64,000 nucleotides of DNA, from NCBI GenBank assembly GCA_023159155.1, contig JAJNNX010000014.1, positions 558,001-622,000 of the forward strand. The letters run 5' to 3'. The notes below the pieces were generated by a model, which saw nothing but the letters and a program-made list of their open reading frames with translations, did not search any database and was not told the DNA's origin. Position numbers and translations under genes: made by a program. Positions 26,567 through 39,741 of the stretch are shown piece after piece (within the stretch, counting starts at the first letter, position 1; every line of letters starts with the position of its first letter). This DNA comes from Ustulina deusta (Eukaryota > Ascomycota > Sordariomycetes > Xylariales > Xylariaceae).

Positions 26567-26860
26567 TTAACTAGTCTCGACCTCGTTACCGTTGCTATTT
26601 CTGTCTCCGTCTCCGTTTCCGTCTCTGTTTCCGCCTCCAAGCCTTGCCCTTTTAGTAGGCATAGGAGAATCAGGTTCAATGCTACGCTTGATACCCGCTG
26701 GTGCTGGTGAGTTTGACGCGGGAGTTGTTGCAGCTCCTGGAGCCTGTCCTGCTGTGTTTTCGGACCGCGCTCTCTTAGCGTCGGGCGTGGAATCAGGTTT
26801 AATGGTACGCTTGTTGCCTGCCGAGCTCGGTGTAGAACTTGGCAGACTGGTTAGGCCGAC
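26567..26860 (-). pseudogene. C-terminal exon remnant with repeated KRAR motifs
   Basis: Reading leftward on the minus strand from about 26860, 98 codons are open and end at a TAA (26567-26569). The protein has two copies of a ~40-residue block, each with a K-R-x-I-x-P-D-S motif followed by KRAR (NKRTIKPDSTPDAKRAR and IKRSIEPDSPMPTKRAR). It ends in a Gly/Asn/Asp-rich tail (GGGNRDGNGDGDRNSNG) and EVETS. Low complexity and basic clusters suggest a disordered, possibly nuclear tail. The upstream part runs straight into AT-rich DNA with in-frame TAG and TAA codons, so the rest of the gene has been lost to RIP. Family unknown. The open plus-strand frames here are mirror images of this sequence. 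Confidence 0.55.
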
Positions 26861-26869
26861 TTAAGCCTA

Positions 26870-29800
26870 GCAAAACATAATTTTAAATAGGACCAAAAAC
26901 TAGTATAAGTTTAGCTATAATTTATTACTTTTTATAAAAAGCTTTTTTTTGCTATATTGCTTTTTTTTTAATATAGCTTATTTTTAAGTAATAAAAAATA
27001 ATAAAAATTAGCTATAAACTTAAATAAAATAAACAAAATTAATCTAAAGCAATAATTTTATTTTTTTAAATATTTTAAAAATTTTTATTTATAAAATCTT
27101 ACTAATTATATACTGCTTTTTTTTATTAAAAACTAAGCTAAATTTAAACTTTTATTTAGTTTTATTAAATATTATAATCTAAAAGTTAAATAGTTAGCTA
27201 ATAATTTTTCTATTTTAGTTATAGTTTTATTATAATTATAATACTACTTAAGATTTTAAAGTTAGCTTAATAAATCTAAATAATATTATAATATAAAAAG
27301 TTTAAAAAAAGTTTATTAATTAATTAATTAATTATTATTACTATTATATTATATTTTTTTAATTAACTAAATAAATAAAAAATAATCTATCTGTTATATA
27401 TTATAAGTGCCCGGCTTAACACCTGCTTGCTTACTAGTATCTAATTATATATATGTATATTTATATAAATTTAGAAAAAAAAAAATTTTTTTATTTTTTA
27501 TTTTTAAACTATTTTATTTTTATATATAAGCATTTATTATATAAATATAATATAAGTATTAATATATTTATATAATATTAAAAATTTATTTAATAATAAC
27601 TATTATATATTTAATAAATATAAAATCAAAATAGCTATTTTTTATTATAATAATAAAAATATTAAACCAGAGCTATAAAAAAAAATCTAAAAATATATAG
27701 CAATTTTTTAACTACTAGTAATATATATAAATTTCTACTATAAGTATATAAGTTTTAACTAATAAATTATATAGCTATTACTGCTTGTTTTTTTTATTTA
27801 TAAGTAAAATATAAGCTTAAATATTAGTAGCTTATTTTAATTATTTTATTTGTTATTTTTTTTTTAAATCTTGCAAACAATTTTAATTTTAATTAAAAAG
27901 ATACAAAAACAAAAAATAACCCAATTTTTAAAAAATTAAAAAACATATATAAAAAGAATATATAATCTTATATAAAACTATAATATATAAGTTTATATTA
28001 TAGTTTAAAAAAATAATATTTTTTAAGTTTATAATTTTTATTTATAAAATATAATTTAGCTTTTAAATATATAAAACATTATAAGCCTAGCACTTTTTTT
28101 TTGTTATATATAATATAAACTTTAATTATTTAGATATAATTATATTTATTATTTTATATGTTTTTTTTCAAGTTATTCTAAAGATTTTATTAAAGCAAAA
28201 CTATATAATAATACTAAAAAATATTATATATTTTTAATTTATTATTAAATATAATATAACTAGTTTTTTTTAGCTTATATTATATTAATTTTATAAAATA
28301 TAAACTAAAAAGTATTTTTGTTTTTTTGGGTTGTTTTTTTAATACTGCTTTACTAAGGGTTAATATATTTAATATAAACAAATATAAATAAAAAGAAAAA
28401 AAAAAGCAGTTTTATTAGTAAATATAAATATAAACTAAAGTAATATTTTATAAAAAAAATAAGTTGTTTAAGTTTACTAAGCCTTTCTTAGAGATTATAG
28501 ACTTTTTTAGTTAGTTAGATATATATTATATAACTATAAGCGCTACAAATTTCTATAGATCTTGGTATACTGTTTATTAAGTTATTTCGAAGTATTTATA
28601 AACAAAAAAAAAAAAGCGGTACATTTATTAAAATAATAAAATAAAAATAGTCTTTTAAGCTTATTAAAAAATATAATAAATATAAAAAAACCAAATGTTT
28701 CTAATATAAAGTATTAAGCAGTTTATAGTACTTAAATAAGCACAATCTATAATAAATATTCTAAAATATAATTTACTACTTATTTTTATTTAATATAATT
28801 AAAAAGGTATTTTAAATAGCACTTATTAGTAACAGCCTTATACTTTGTATTAGTATTATATTAGTATTGATTATATTGTTATAAGAGGAGCTTATATAAG
28901 CTATTGGTTATATAATAGTATAATGGTTCAAATCTTTTATATTACTTTGTCCGAAATAAATAATTATAACAAGCCTAAATAAGTAAAATAATAAAGTAGT
29001 TAAACAAAAGAGCTGATTTTTAATATTAAAAAATTAATTATTTGAAAAAAGTGGCTATAAAGCGGGGAAAATAAAGCACTAAATAATTTTAAAAGCAAAA
29101 ACTAAAAAAATAAAAATAATAAAAAATAATAAAAAACTTTTAATTATAAAAATATATATATATATTATAATATATATATTAAAAAAAAAAATTTTTTTAT
29201 TAACGTTTTATTTTAATTAAAATATTCTTTAGTTTATATTATTACTAAACTACTAATTAATAAATTTTTTATTATTTATTAGTATTAAAGCAGAATAGTA
29301 GTAAGCTATAATAAACTAGCTAGCTAAAACTTATTAATATTATAAAAAAGTTTTTGTTTTTATTTCTAAAAGTAATAAAAACTAATAAACTTCTATTGCT
29401 ATTTTTAAAACAGTTTTTAATTTTGTTTAGCTAAATATAAAATATAAATAAGTAGTTAAGCAAAAAAAACAAACGTTTATATTAGTTTTTAGCTAGAATA
29501 AAAAACAAATAAAAAAAAAACACCTAGTATATTGCCAAGCTATAAGTATAAAATTATTAATATTGCAAATAATCTAAAAACTAAAAATAGCTAGTTATTT
29601 AAATAGCTAACTTAATTAATAATATTTTTTATAAATATAGCAAGTTTTTTTAATTATTATTACTACTATTAACTAAGATTAAAAAAAGTAGTAATAAATA
29701 TAAAAATATAATAAGCGCTTGGAGCGATTTTATTTTGTTTTTTTAAATAGCAAGCGCTACACTATATTATTTTTAAAAAAAAAAAAAAAAAGAATTCTTT

Positions 29801-32510
29801 CCTTAACCTCTCTTTCTCTTATAAAGTAGAACAGCATAAACGTCTATATATATATACATATATATATATATAAAACTTTGGATTTTTCTAGCTTTTAAAA
29901 CTATAACTAATTTTATAGCAAATATACACTGTTTTAATGCACTATAATATTTTAGCAACTATTTTACTAAACTTTAGTTTATTTTTTAATTTTTTAAAAA
30001 ATAAGTTTTATTAAATTTATTATTATTTTTATTTATGCTTATACTACTACTTAATTATAAGTTAGCATTATTAGTATACTAAAAAAGCTTTATTTATATT
30101 TTTGCAATATTAAAAAAAAGCTTAATAAATAGTTATTATATTGCTTAGTGTAGGACAGTTGTAAAAACTAGCGCTAATAGTACAGGAGGTCTTATAGCTA
30201 TAGATAGCTAGAGCCCTATAGCTACCCCTGGTCCTACTGTAATAAATTATTTATAATTTTAATATATATAGCTAGTTTAAAGAAATAAAAAAAATATAAA
30301 AATATAGCATTTTTAGTAGCTATAGTATATATTTATAAGTACTTATTATTAGTTTTATTTAATATAAAACATAATTATTGTTATTTTTGCTAAAATAATT
30401 AAAAATCTTATAATATTTATTTTTGTTTTAAATATATAATAAATTATTATAGTGCTTAATATATTTATAGCTAGGTATACTAGCTATAGCTCTAGCTCTT
30501 TTATATTAATTAATAAAGTATAAATATATAACTTTTTAATTATATATATATATAGTATTAACTATTTATTTTATTTCTTTTGGACTTTTAAATTATTAGA
30601 CCATATATATAGAGATTTCTTTTATTTTTTAAAAAAGGTATTATAAATAAAAAATCTTAATTTTAAATCTAAAATATTTATTAATTAGTGCTTAATAAAA
30701 ATATGTGCCGCTAAATATATAAATAGTATAAAAATTTAAAAACTTAAAAATTATAGTACTTAATGCTCTAAAATCTAGTATAGGTATAAGATATTATTTT
30801 ATTACAGCGTTTATTTATTAATATATATACTATAAAAAAACTATATTTTTAAGCAGTAAATTTAGTATTTAATATTATTGCTATATATTAAACTATTTAT
30901 ATTATATAATAAAACTGAAATATTTTTTTTAAATTATTTATTTTATAATATTTACTAACTACTTAATTATTTATACTACTATTAACTTTAATACTATTAA
31001 GCTTTTAAATATATATATTGCTTTAGATTATTTGTATTGCAATAATAGCACTTCTATTAAATTTAAGTTATTTATTAATAAATAAAATATAATTAATAAA
31101 TAGTTCTATAATATAAAACTATTTATATTTTGTTAGTTAATAAATATTACTAATTATAAAAAGATTTTTATAATATTTTTTATTACTATATATTTTAGCT
31201 AGCTTTAAATATTTTAAGTTATAATTTAAACTAATATTAAACTTTTAAAATTTACTAGTAATTATATTAAGTTATAATTTAGCATAAAAAATAATATATA
31301 TAATATTAAATCTGTGCTTTTATTTATATAAGCTATAAAATAGTTTAAATATAAATTAAATAATTAGCCTTACTTTAATAAGCTATAAAGTTTAATAAAA
31401 AATGCCTAGTTTAAATAAAGCTATAGCAAATATTCTAATTTATTTAATCCTAATCTAAAGCAGCGCTTCTATAGTACTATTTTTAATAATACTTTATTTA
31501 GGTTATTTTAAAATAGATTTTCTTTTACTTTTTTAACTAATTTGTTTTTATTTAGCTTTAATTTATTAGTTTTAATAATACTTAATATATTTTTTAAAGC
31601 TATCTTTTCTTTAATTTTACTATTTTTTTAGCTTTCTATACTATAATTTTTATATATATTTTAGGCTAAAGCTAAGCAGTTCTTTTTATTAATTATATTA
31701 AATAGTTTATTTATTAACTAAAAAAAAATTATATATTTATAAAAAAAAAAGCGATATTTAAAAATAGTAAGCTAAAGCGCTTTAAAAAGAAATATAAGCT
31801 TAAATAAAAAAAAAACAAATTAATTATTATTAACTAAAATATATATATATTAATATATTATAATATATTATATATAAAGCTATTTTATTATTTTTATTTA
31901 TTATTTTAGCCTAAATAATATTTATTTTATTTTTAATAATTAATAGAACTATTTATTAATTTATAAACAATAATATACTAAAAACTATAATAAATATATA
32001 AATTATATTTTAGATTAAAAAAGATTATTTATAATAAATATTTTTAGTTAGTACCAAAAAAAAAAAAAGTTATAAAATAAAAAAAAAGCTTAATTAAAGC
32101 AAACTTACTTTTAATATATATAATAAAGCAACTTTTTTTATTTTACTAATATTACTTAATTATTAAATAAATTATTACTTTAATGGTTTAATAATATTTT
32201 ATAACTTATATATATATATATAAAATAATTTAAAATAAATTATTAGTATTAATTTATTTAAATTAATTTTATACCTCTAGCTTTTATAAGTTTAAGCTTT
32301 TTACTATATAGTATTTCTAAGCTATTTTAGCATAAATTTTAAACCTTTAATTTATAAAACATTTTTTATTTATTTAATATATTTTTTTATATTTTATTTT
32401 ATTTAAGCTTTAGTTAGGTTATATAATATATTACATATATATAGAATAGCTAATAAAAAAATATTTATAAAAAAAAAATTTAAGCAAACTTGTAATAAAT
32501 AGTAATATAA
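26870..32510. other. AT-rich RIP-degraded block
   Basis: A/T-rich DNA with no supported gene. Minor islands: 28,840-28,980 contains a 14-bp palindrome AGCTTATATAAGCT and a GGTTCAAATC string. The tract at 29,780-29,880 contains A-runs and TA microsatellite. Confidence 0.7.
30149..30237. other. small GC island with inverted ends
   Basis: An 89-bp island begins TGTAGGAC and ends GTCCTAC, giving 7-bp inverted ends, and keeps GC against a very AT-rich background. Internal TATAGCTA motifs add local symmetry. No target duplication is obvious. It could be a MITE-like remnant or an LTR fragment. Confidence 0.35.
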
Positions 32511-32741
32511 TATTACGGTTAGTATAGTTTTAGGAAAACTTATAAGAACTCTAGACCTATATAGCAATAAAATAAAAAGTCTATATATGGACTAACCTAA
32601 CTTTACAGCTATATATATAAAGTTTATATTTATTTATTTTATAAACTTTAACTTTTTTTTTTTTTTTTTTTTTTAGTTTAAAATCTTTATTTATAATATT
32701 AATAAACTAGCTATAAAAGTTTTATTTAATTAATTATAATA
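32511..32741 (+). repeat. 5' LTR of the hyper-RIP-mutated retrotransposon
   Basis: Shares with 38270-38502 the strings GTTAGTATAGTTTTAG, TAATAAAATAAAAAGTCTATATA and a long pyrimidine tract before TTTAG, mostly differing by C/T and G/A. This copy is the more decayed and contains a run of about two dozen T residues. Confidence 0.7.
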
Positions 32742-35700
32742 TTACTTTAAAGTTACTAAATATTTATTAATAAATATTTAATAAATATATATTTTTTATT
32801 TTGTTATAATTAATAAAATATAAATAAACTTTTTTTTTTAATTATATATTTTATAATATAAATTTAATTTTAATATAACTTTAATAAAACTTTTAATTTT
32901 TATATTATTTAAAAACTAATAATTTATAAAAAATTTAACTTTAAATATTTTTATTTTATTTTTAGTTTTTAAACAATTAAAATAATTTTAGTTCTTAAGT
33001 ATAGCTAGTTTTTTATTATTAAATAATTTTAAAATTTTTTTTTTAATAAAAAAAAAAAGAATTAAATATTAGATTTTTTTGTAAACGTTTTAAGCGAACT
33101 AATACTTAAAAAAAAATTTTAAAAAAATAAAAAGTTAAAACTTAAAAAAATAAAATCTAAATTAAAACTAAAACTATTTAAAATAAATAATATATTTAAA
33201 AATATAATACTAAATATTATAACTATATAAGTTTATAATTTTATATTAGTTCTAATAGAACTTTTTTAATAAATAAAAAAAATAAAACATTAATTTTTTA
33301 ATATATTTATTTTAATATTTTTAATAAATAATTATAATTTAATAATAAAAAATATATTTAAAAATATTAATTTTAAACTTTTTAGTTTTATTGCTTTATT
33401 TATTTTTTATTTTATTAGTTTATTTTTTAATATTTTAAACTTTATTTATATTAAAAAAACTAAAATATAAAAAACTAATTTTAATAAGTTTATAAAAAAT
33501 AAAGCTTTATTTAATAATTAGGTTTATAAACTAATAAAAAAACTAAATAAAAATATTATTATATTTTAAACTAAAAATAATTAATTTTAATATATTATAA
33601 ACTAATTAAAAAAATATATTAAAAAATTAATAAAAATATAGTTTTATTTAATTAAAAAATTATTTAATAATATTACTAAAATAATTTAAGTTTTATTAAT
33701 AATTTATAAAATATTTTAAATTTATATATATAAAATTAATAAAAATATTAATAAATTTATTTTTATATTTAATAGTTTAATTTAAAAATATTAATTAATT
33801 AAATTATAATAAAAATAGAAATTATAAAACTATTTTTATATAAATTTAAAAAAAAACTTATATAAAATTTTTATAAATTTAAATATTTTTTATAAATTAT
33901 TTCTTAATAAAATTATTAAATTAATATATAATATTAAATAAACTTATAAAAATTATTAATAAATTAAATTTATTAATTTAATTAAACAAAAATCTAATTT
34001 AAATAATTAAATTTTTAATAAACTAGTTTACTAATTTTTAGTTAATTTTAAAAATTTTAAAATATTTATTTTAAAATAATTAAAAAAAATATTAATTATA
34101 AAAAAAAAAAAAGTTTATTAAAATAATAAAACTTGTTTTATTTATAATAAAAAAAAAATATATATTAATTAATTATTTTAATTAAAAATTAAAAATTTTA
34201 AAAATTTAATTAGCAAAAAAAAGCTTTAATAAAAATAGCTCTAATAGTTTATTTAATTTAAAAAATAAATAAAATTAATAAAAAAAATTTTATTAATTTT
34301 TTTATTTATTTTAGCTAAAATATATAGCTAAAATAAATTAATTATTTTTAAAATATTTATTTAATTATAAATTAATAATATTAAAATAAAAATTTTAGTT
34401 TTATATAATATTAAAACTTATATTTTTTTAATAATTAGTTATAAATTTATATAATAAATTAAATAATAATTAGAAATAAAAATAGTTTAATTAATTAAAC
34501 TTTAAAAACTTTATAATTATTAAAATAAAATAATTAGTAAAATTTATAAATATTTAATATATATAATAAAAATTAATAATTAATAATTTAAAAACTAAAT
34601 ATTTTAAATTATTAATTTTAGTTATAATATTATTATTAGTATTAAATAGTTAATAAAATAAAATATTTTAATAAAAACTTAAAAATAATAATTAATTTAG
34701 CTAAATAATTTATTTTTATTAGTTTAATTTTTATTAATAATTATAACTAAACTTTTTAATTATAAATTATAAAATATAAACTTAAAAATATAAGAAAATA
34801 TAAATTAATATAATTAAATATTAAAAAAATATTATTAAATATTAAAATAATTTTTTTAAAATAAAATAATTATTTTAAAAATAATTAAAACTAAAAAAAC
34901 TAAAAAAAAATCTAAAACTTTTAAACTTAAAATAAAAAAAGTCTATATAATAACTTTTTAAGAAAAAAAAAACTAAGCCGCTATTAAAAAAATTATATAA
35001 AACTTTTAAAATTATTTTTATTAAAATAAATAAAAATAAATAGTTAAAAGAATTTTAAAAAAACTTATTATAATTAAATTTATAATAACTAAAAATAATT
35101 ATATTAAACTATTTAAAAAAAACTTAAAAATAATTAATATTTTATAAAAAAAATAAATTTAAATTAATTAAATAATATTATAAAAAACTTTTTATAATAA
35201 ACCGATTTTATTTTTAAAAAAAAAAAACTTTTAATATATAAAATTAATATTAAGTTTTTTATTTTTTTAGTTATTATATTTAAAAAAAAAATTTAAAATT
35301 TTATTACTATTATAACTAAAGTTTAATATAATACTAAAACTTAATAATAAAAAATATATTTTTGCTTTTTATTAATATTATATATTTATATAATTTATTT
35401 TATTTAAAAAAAAATTTATAAATAAACTATTAGTTATAAACTTTATTAAATAAAATATAAATTTAAATATTATTTTTATTTTATTTATATTTAAATTTAA
35501 ATTAATTAAATATAAATTTATAATTAATTATTAATAAAAAAATATATATTTAAAAAATTAAATTATATTAGTTTTAAATATTAATAAAATTATATTTAAT
35601 TATTATAATATTATTTAATTTATTAAATTAGATATTATTAAAGCTTTTTATTAATTATTATTAATTATAAAATTATATATATATTTTTTTTTTTTAAACT

Positions 35701-38269
35701 TATAAAAAAATGTTTTAATAAAAAGTGTTATTTTTTAGTTTAAAAATAAAACCTATTTAATAATAAACTTTTAAATAAGTTTATAAATATTTATATAAAT
35801 AATATTTTAATTTATTTTAAAACTAAAAAATAGTACTAAATTTATTATAAAAAAATAATTTATTATTTATATTAAACTAAAGATTAAAAAAATATTAAAA
35901 AGTTTTATTTTAATATATTTATTATTAATTATTTAAAAATAATTATAAAAACTAAAATAAAAATTAGAATTAATTTTATTAAAATTTAAACAATTTTAAA
36001 TTAAAACTTTAATAATTTTAAAAATATTAAATTAATCTAGTTATTTTTTAAGCTTTATAATTATATTTATATATTTATTTATTATATTAGTAAAATTGCT
36101 ACTTTTTTAAATTAATTATTAAAAAAAAAAAAACTATTTATAATAAAACAAAAACAAAAATAAATTTTTAAATATATAAAACTACTAGTTTATAAAATAT
36201 TTATTTTAGTTTTTTTTAAGTTTAACTAACTAATACAAATAAAAATAAATATTTTATATAATATAATAAAAAAAGTTATTTAATAATAATAATAAAATAT
36301 AACCTAAAAATTTATAAAATATTTTTTAAAACAATAATATTAACTAAATAAATCTATTTAATTTAAAACTATAAATTTTTAGTAGTAATATAAACTTTAA
36401 AATATTACTATTTAAAGCTTTTTAAAACTAAATTTTTTATAATAATTAATTATTAAATTTCATTATATTTTTTAAATAAATAGATCTTATTAATATAATA
36501 AATATATTAAGCTAATTTTTTATTAAACTTTAATATTATTTTTTAATACTAATTAGAATAAAAAAATATAATAGCTAATATTTTATTAAAAAAAATAGCT
36601 AAACTTTTTATAATTAAAACTAAAAAAACTAAAAAATAAATAATAATATTAGTTCTGCTTAATAAAATATTAAATTTTATATTAACTATAAACTTTTTAT
36701 TTAATATTTTTTAAAAAGCTAATTTAATAAACCTAATTAAATAAAAAAACTAGCTATAAAAACTAGAAAATAAAAATAAAAAGCTATATATACTTAAAAT
36801 TATTTTAAATAAAAAAATTTTTTTTTATATAGCTTTAATTTAAAAAGTTTATATATTTTTAAGTATTATATATTAAAGTTAATATAAAACAATTAAAATA
36901 TTAAAACAAAAATATTATTAGTTTTATTTAAAATATAATTATAAATAATATATATATAATTATTATAATTATAAAAAAAACAAAATATTATAAAATAAAA
37001 CTTTTGGCTTTTTTTATTTATTATTTATACTAGCTATAATATAGCAATATATAATAATAAATAGTAAAAATATGCTACTTAACTAATAAAATTATAACTA
37101 TATATAAATATTTATAAATAAGTTTAGCTGTTTAATTATAACTTTATTTAGCAAAAAAATAAATATTGCAAAATTATTAATTATATAATATTATAAAAAT
37201 AGATATAGATTTTTTAGTATATTAAATATATAAATATTAAATAATATAGGACTATTTATTTTTAAATTTATAGCAATAATTAATAGTTTTATTAGTACTA
37301 AGCACTACTTTAGTAGCGCTTACTACTTTTAAACCTAAAAAGTAATAAAATTAATTAATTAAAAACTAAACTAATAATTTTATTTTTATATTAATAAATA
37401 CTAAAATAATTAAAATATTTATTTTTTTGTTTTAGATTTTATATATAATTTTTTATAATATTTATTAATTAATATATTATTATTAAAAATAATAATAAAA
37501 ATTAAAATATAAAACTTTTTAATAATAAATATTAGTAAAACTATTATAAATTTTAATACTAAATAATAAATATTTAAACTAGTTTATTAAACCTAGAACA
37601 TTTAAAAAATAATATATAATATAATAATTTTTATATAAAAATAATACAAACTATAAACTAATAAAAAAAAATACTTAATAAATTTTAAAATAAAAAATAA
37701 AGTTTTTTTAAAAAAAAAAAGTTTTATAATATAAGTACTAACTACTAGATTAAACTTTTTAAAATTTTAAAAAAACAAAAATTTAGCTATATTTTTAATT
37801 TGCTTAATTTTTATAAAATAAAAAACTTATTTTATGCTAACTAATTATAAAAAATAAGCATTAATTTTTTATTTTAATAAATCTAATTATTACTTTTAGT
37901 TAAAAATATTAATAATAAAGCAAAATTTAAAATTAAACAAATTAAATAATTAAAAATATATAAAAAAAGCAAAAAATTATAATATTAGGTTGCTTAAAAA
38001 AGCTATAATCTTAATAATACTTAATATATAACTTAAAATTTTAAAAATATATTAATTAAACTTAACTAATTTTATAAAATTTATAAAAAAGCTTTTAAAC
38101 TTTTTATAAAATTATAAAAATAAATATATATAGCAATAGCTAATAAGTTTATAAATAATTATAAAAATAATAATAAAGTAATATAATATAAAAAAACTAT
38201 ATAAACTTAATATTATTAGTAATTTTAAATTAAAACTATATTTAAACTTTTGGTTTTAAAAAAAAATAA

Positions 38270-38502
38270 TATAACAGTTAGTATAGTTTTAGCAAAACTT
38301 GCAAAAATTCTAAACCTATATAGTAATAAAATAAAAAGTCTATATACGAACTAACTTAATTCTGCAGCTATATATATAGAGTTTATATCTACCCACTTTA
38401 TAAACTCTAACTTCTTTTCTTTTTTTTTTTTCTTTAGCTTAAAGTCTTTGTTTATAGTATTAATAAACTAGCTATAAAAGCTTTACTCGACTGATTATAA
38501 CA
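38270..38502 (+). repeat. 3' LTR of the hyper-RIP-mutated retrotransposon
   Basis: Partner of 32511-32741. It keeps C residues where the left copy has T (for example CTACCCACTTTATAAACTC and CTTTACTCGACTGATTATAACA), so it shows the less mutated sequence of the family. It ends ATAACA before the TGTAA flank. Confidence 0.7.
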
Positions 38503-39408
38503 TGTAATACTACTTTAGAACTTTTGCTTTTTTTTAATTAATTTTTATTTATTTTTATTTATTTTTTTAAAAAAATATAGTTTAAGCTAAATATTTTAAA
38601 GTCTAAAACAGCCAATACTAATATAATATATTATTATAAAATAAATTAAAAACTTATAAAATGGATTTTAAGCTTATAAGCTTAATATTTATAATATAAA
38701 TTAAAGCGCTAAAATTTAAAAAAAAAAAAAAGAATCAAGTTATAAAAGCTTTATTACTACTTTTATTATAAATGTTAAAACTTTAAATAATAGCAATTAT
38801 AAATATAAGCAGCGCTATTATTATAAAAAAGCTAGATATAATATAATAATTCTTAGCTCTAAGCTATTTAATAGTGCTATGTTTGCTTAGTATATGCTTA
38901 TAGGCCTAGATAACGCTAATAGGAGCAGGTGTGGATATTCTGTCTTTTGTTGTATTGGCTACCGGATGGGTTTCCTTGAACGTACCTGCGCCTTCTGTTG
39001 CTGCAAAGGTCGATATCTCCCGACTCGTATTCCTGGAATACCCGGCCGCCGGTAATAGGCTTTCTGTAGCTCGGGACCTCGGGAGGGTAGTAGTGGCGGT
39101 GGGCACGGGAATATTAGTCTCAGCTTTGGAAAAGATAGCGGCTAGGGATATTAAAGTAGTAGTAGTAGTTAGAGATCTTGTTATAGTAATAAGGGTAGCG
39201 CTTGTTTATAGGATTTCTAATATATAAAAAATAATATTTTATATACTATAACATTATAGAAAAATCTTTTGGACCTTTTATAATATTTATATAACTATAT
39301 ATAGGTTTAAAGCTAGTATATTGCTTTAGATAAATTAATACGTTTTAAAAGCTAGAGAGCAGTAAAAGTAGGGCATATAATAAACGTACTATATAATATA
39401 TGTATTCT
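38503..39408. other. AT-rich DNA with a GC island at 38,920-39,230
   Basis: The island is open in several frames. Minus-strand frames read either TATTTLPRSRATESLLPAAG or PPEVPSYRKPITGGRVFQEY; a plus frame gives a 98-codon stretch starting at 38931. None shows a domain I can name, and base composition alone could keep all three open. The island may be a fragment of a retrotransposon gag or of a host gene. Confidence 0.35.
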
Positions 39409-39741
39409 ATTAAGGGCCTCGGCAGGTATATAGAAGCTATTAATTTATTGTTCCGAGAAGGGCAGCAGATCAAACAAATAAGAAAATAAAAAGAGGTTAT
39501 TATTTTTAAACAATAAGTTTGCAATATAGCAAAGGTTTAGCTTATCTTTAATGCTATAAATAAATTGGGCTAGGATCGGCATATTAAAATAACTAGTTTA
39601 ATATATATTAATAAAATAGCAGACTTGTCTGCAGCTAAATCTAGCACTAGGCTCGAGCCGCAGAGCTTTCTAGCGTAAGTTCGCAGATAAGCAGGCCATA
39701 AAAACAATACTTTAGTTAACTTTATATTTATATTGTGTTGA
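39409..39741 (+). pseudogene. RIP-mutated coding relic, unknown protein
   Basis: The plus frame from 39409 to a TGA at 39739-39741 reads as protein interrupted only by TAA/TAG codons: IKGLGRYIEAINLLFREGQQ, a run with three stops, then DRHIKITSLIYINKIADLSA and AKSSTRLEPQSFLA, then two more stops. Stops where Trp or Gln would be expected, together with retained frame over ~110 codons, indicate RIP decay of a real gene. The amphipathic INLLFREGQQIKQIRK segment is helical in character. No family is recognised. Confidence 0.45.

Larger units (their letters stand above)
32511..38502 (+). mobile_element. ~6-kb LTR retrotransposon, hyper-RIP-mutated
   Basis: Two related ~232-bp repeats in the same orientation (32511-32741 and 38270-38502) bound 5.5 kb of nearly pure A/T. 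They begin TATTACGG / TATAACAG, consistent with an original TGTTACGG or TGTAACGG after TG-to-TA mutation. The right copy ends ATAACA, the left ATAATA. Outside them lie TATAA (32506-32510) and TGTAA (38503-38507), a 5-bp target duplication differing by one RIP-type G-to-A change. An A-rich run just before the right repeat sits where the polypurine tract belongs. The size suits a gypsy or copia element, but no pol motif survives, so the superfamily is undetermined. Confidence 0.65.

Noticed and set aside
26525..26864. Two overlapping plus-strand open frames (SVSVSVSVS-type and GAGEFDAGVV-type)
   Set aside because: They mirror the minus-strand coding remnant, whose duplicated KRAR modules and natural stop make it the better candidate.
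28880..28965. Possible tRNA or SINE: GGTTCAAATC B-box-like string near TATAAGCTATTGG
   Set aside because: No acceptable cloverleaf, weak A box and no acceptor-stem pairing. AT-rich sequence gives such matches by chance.
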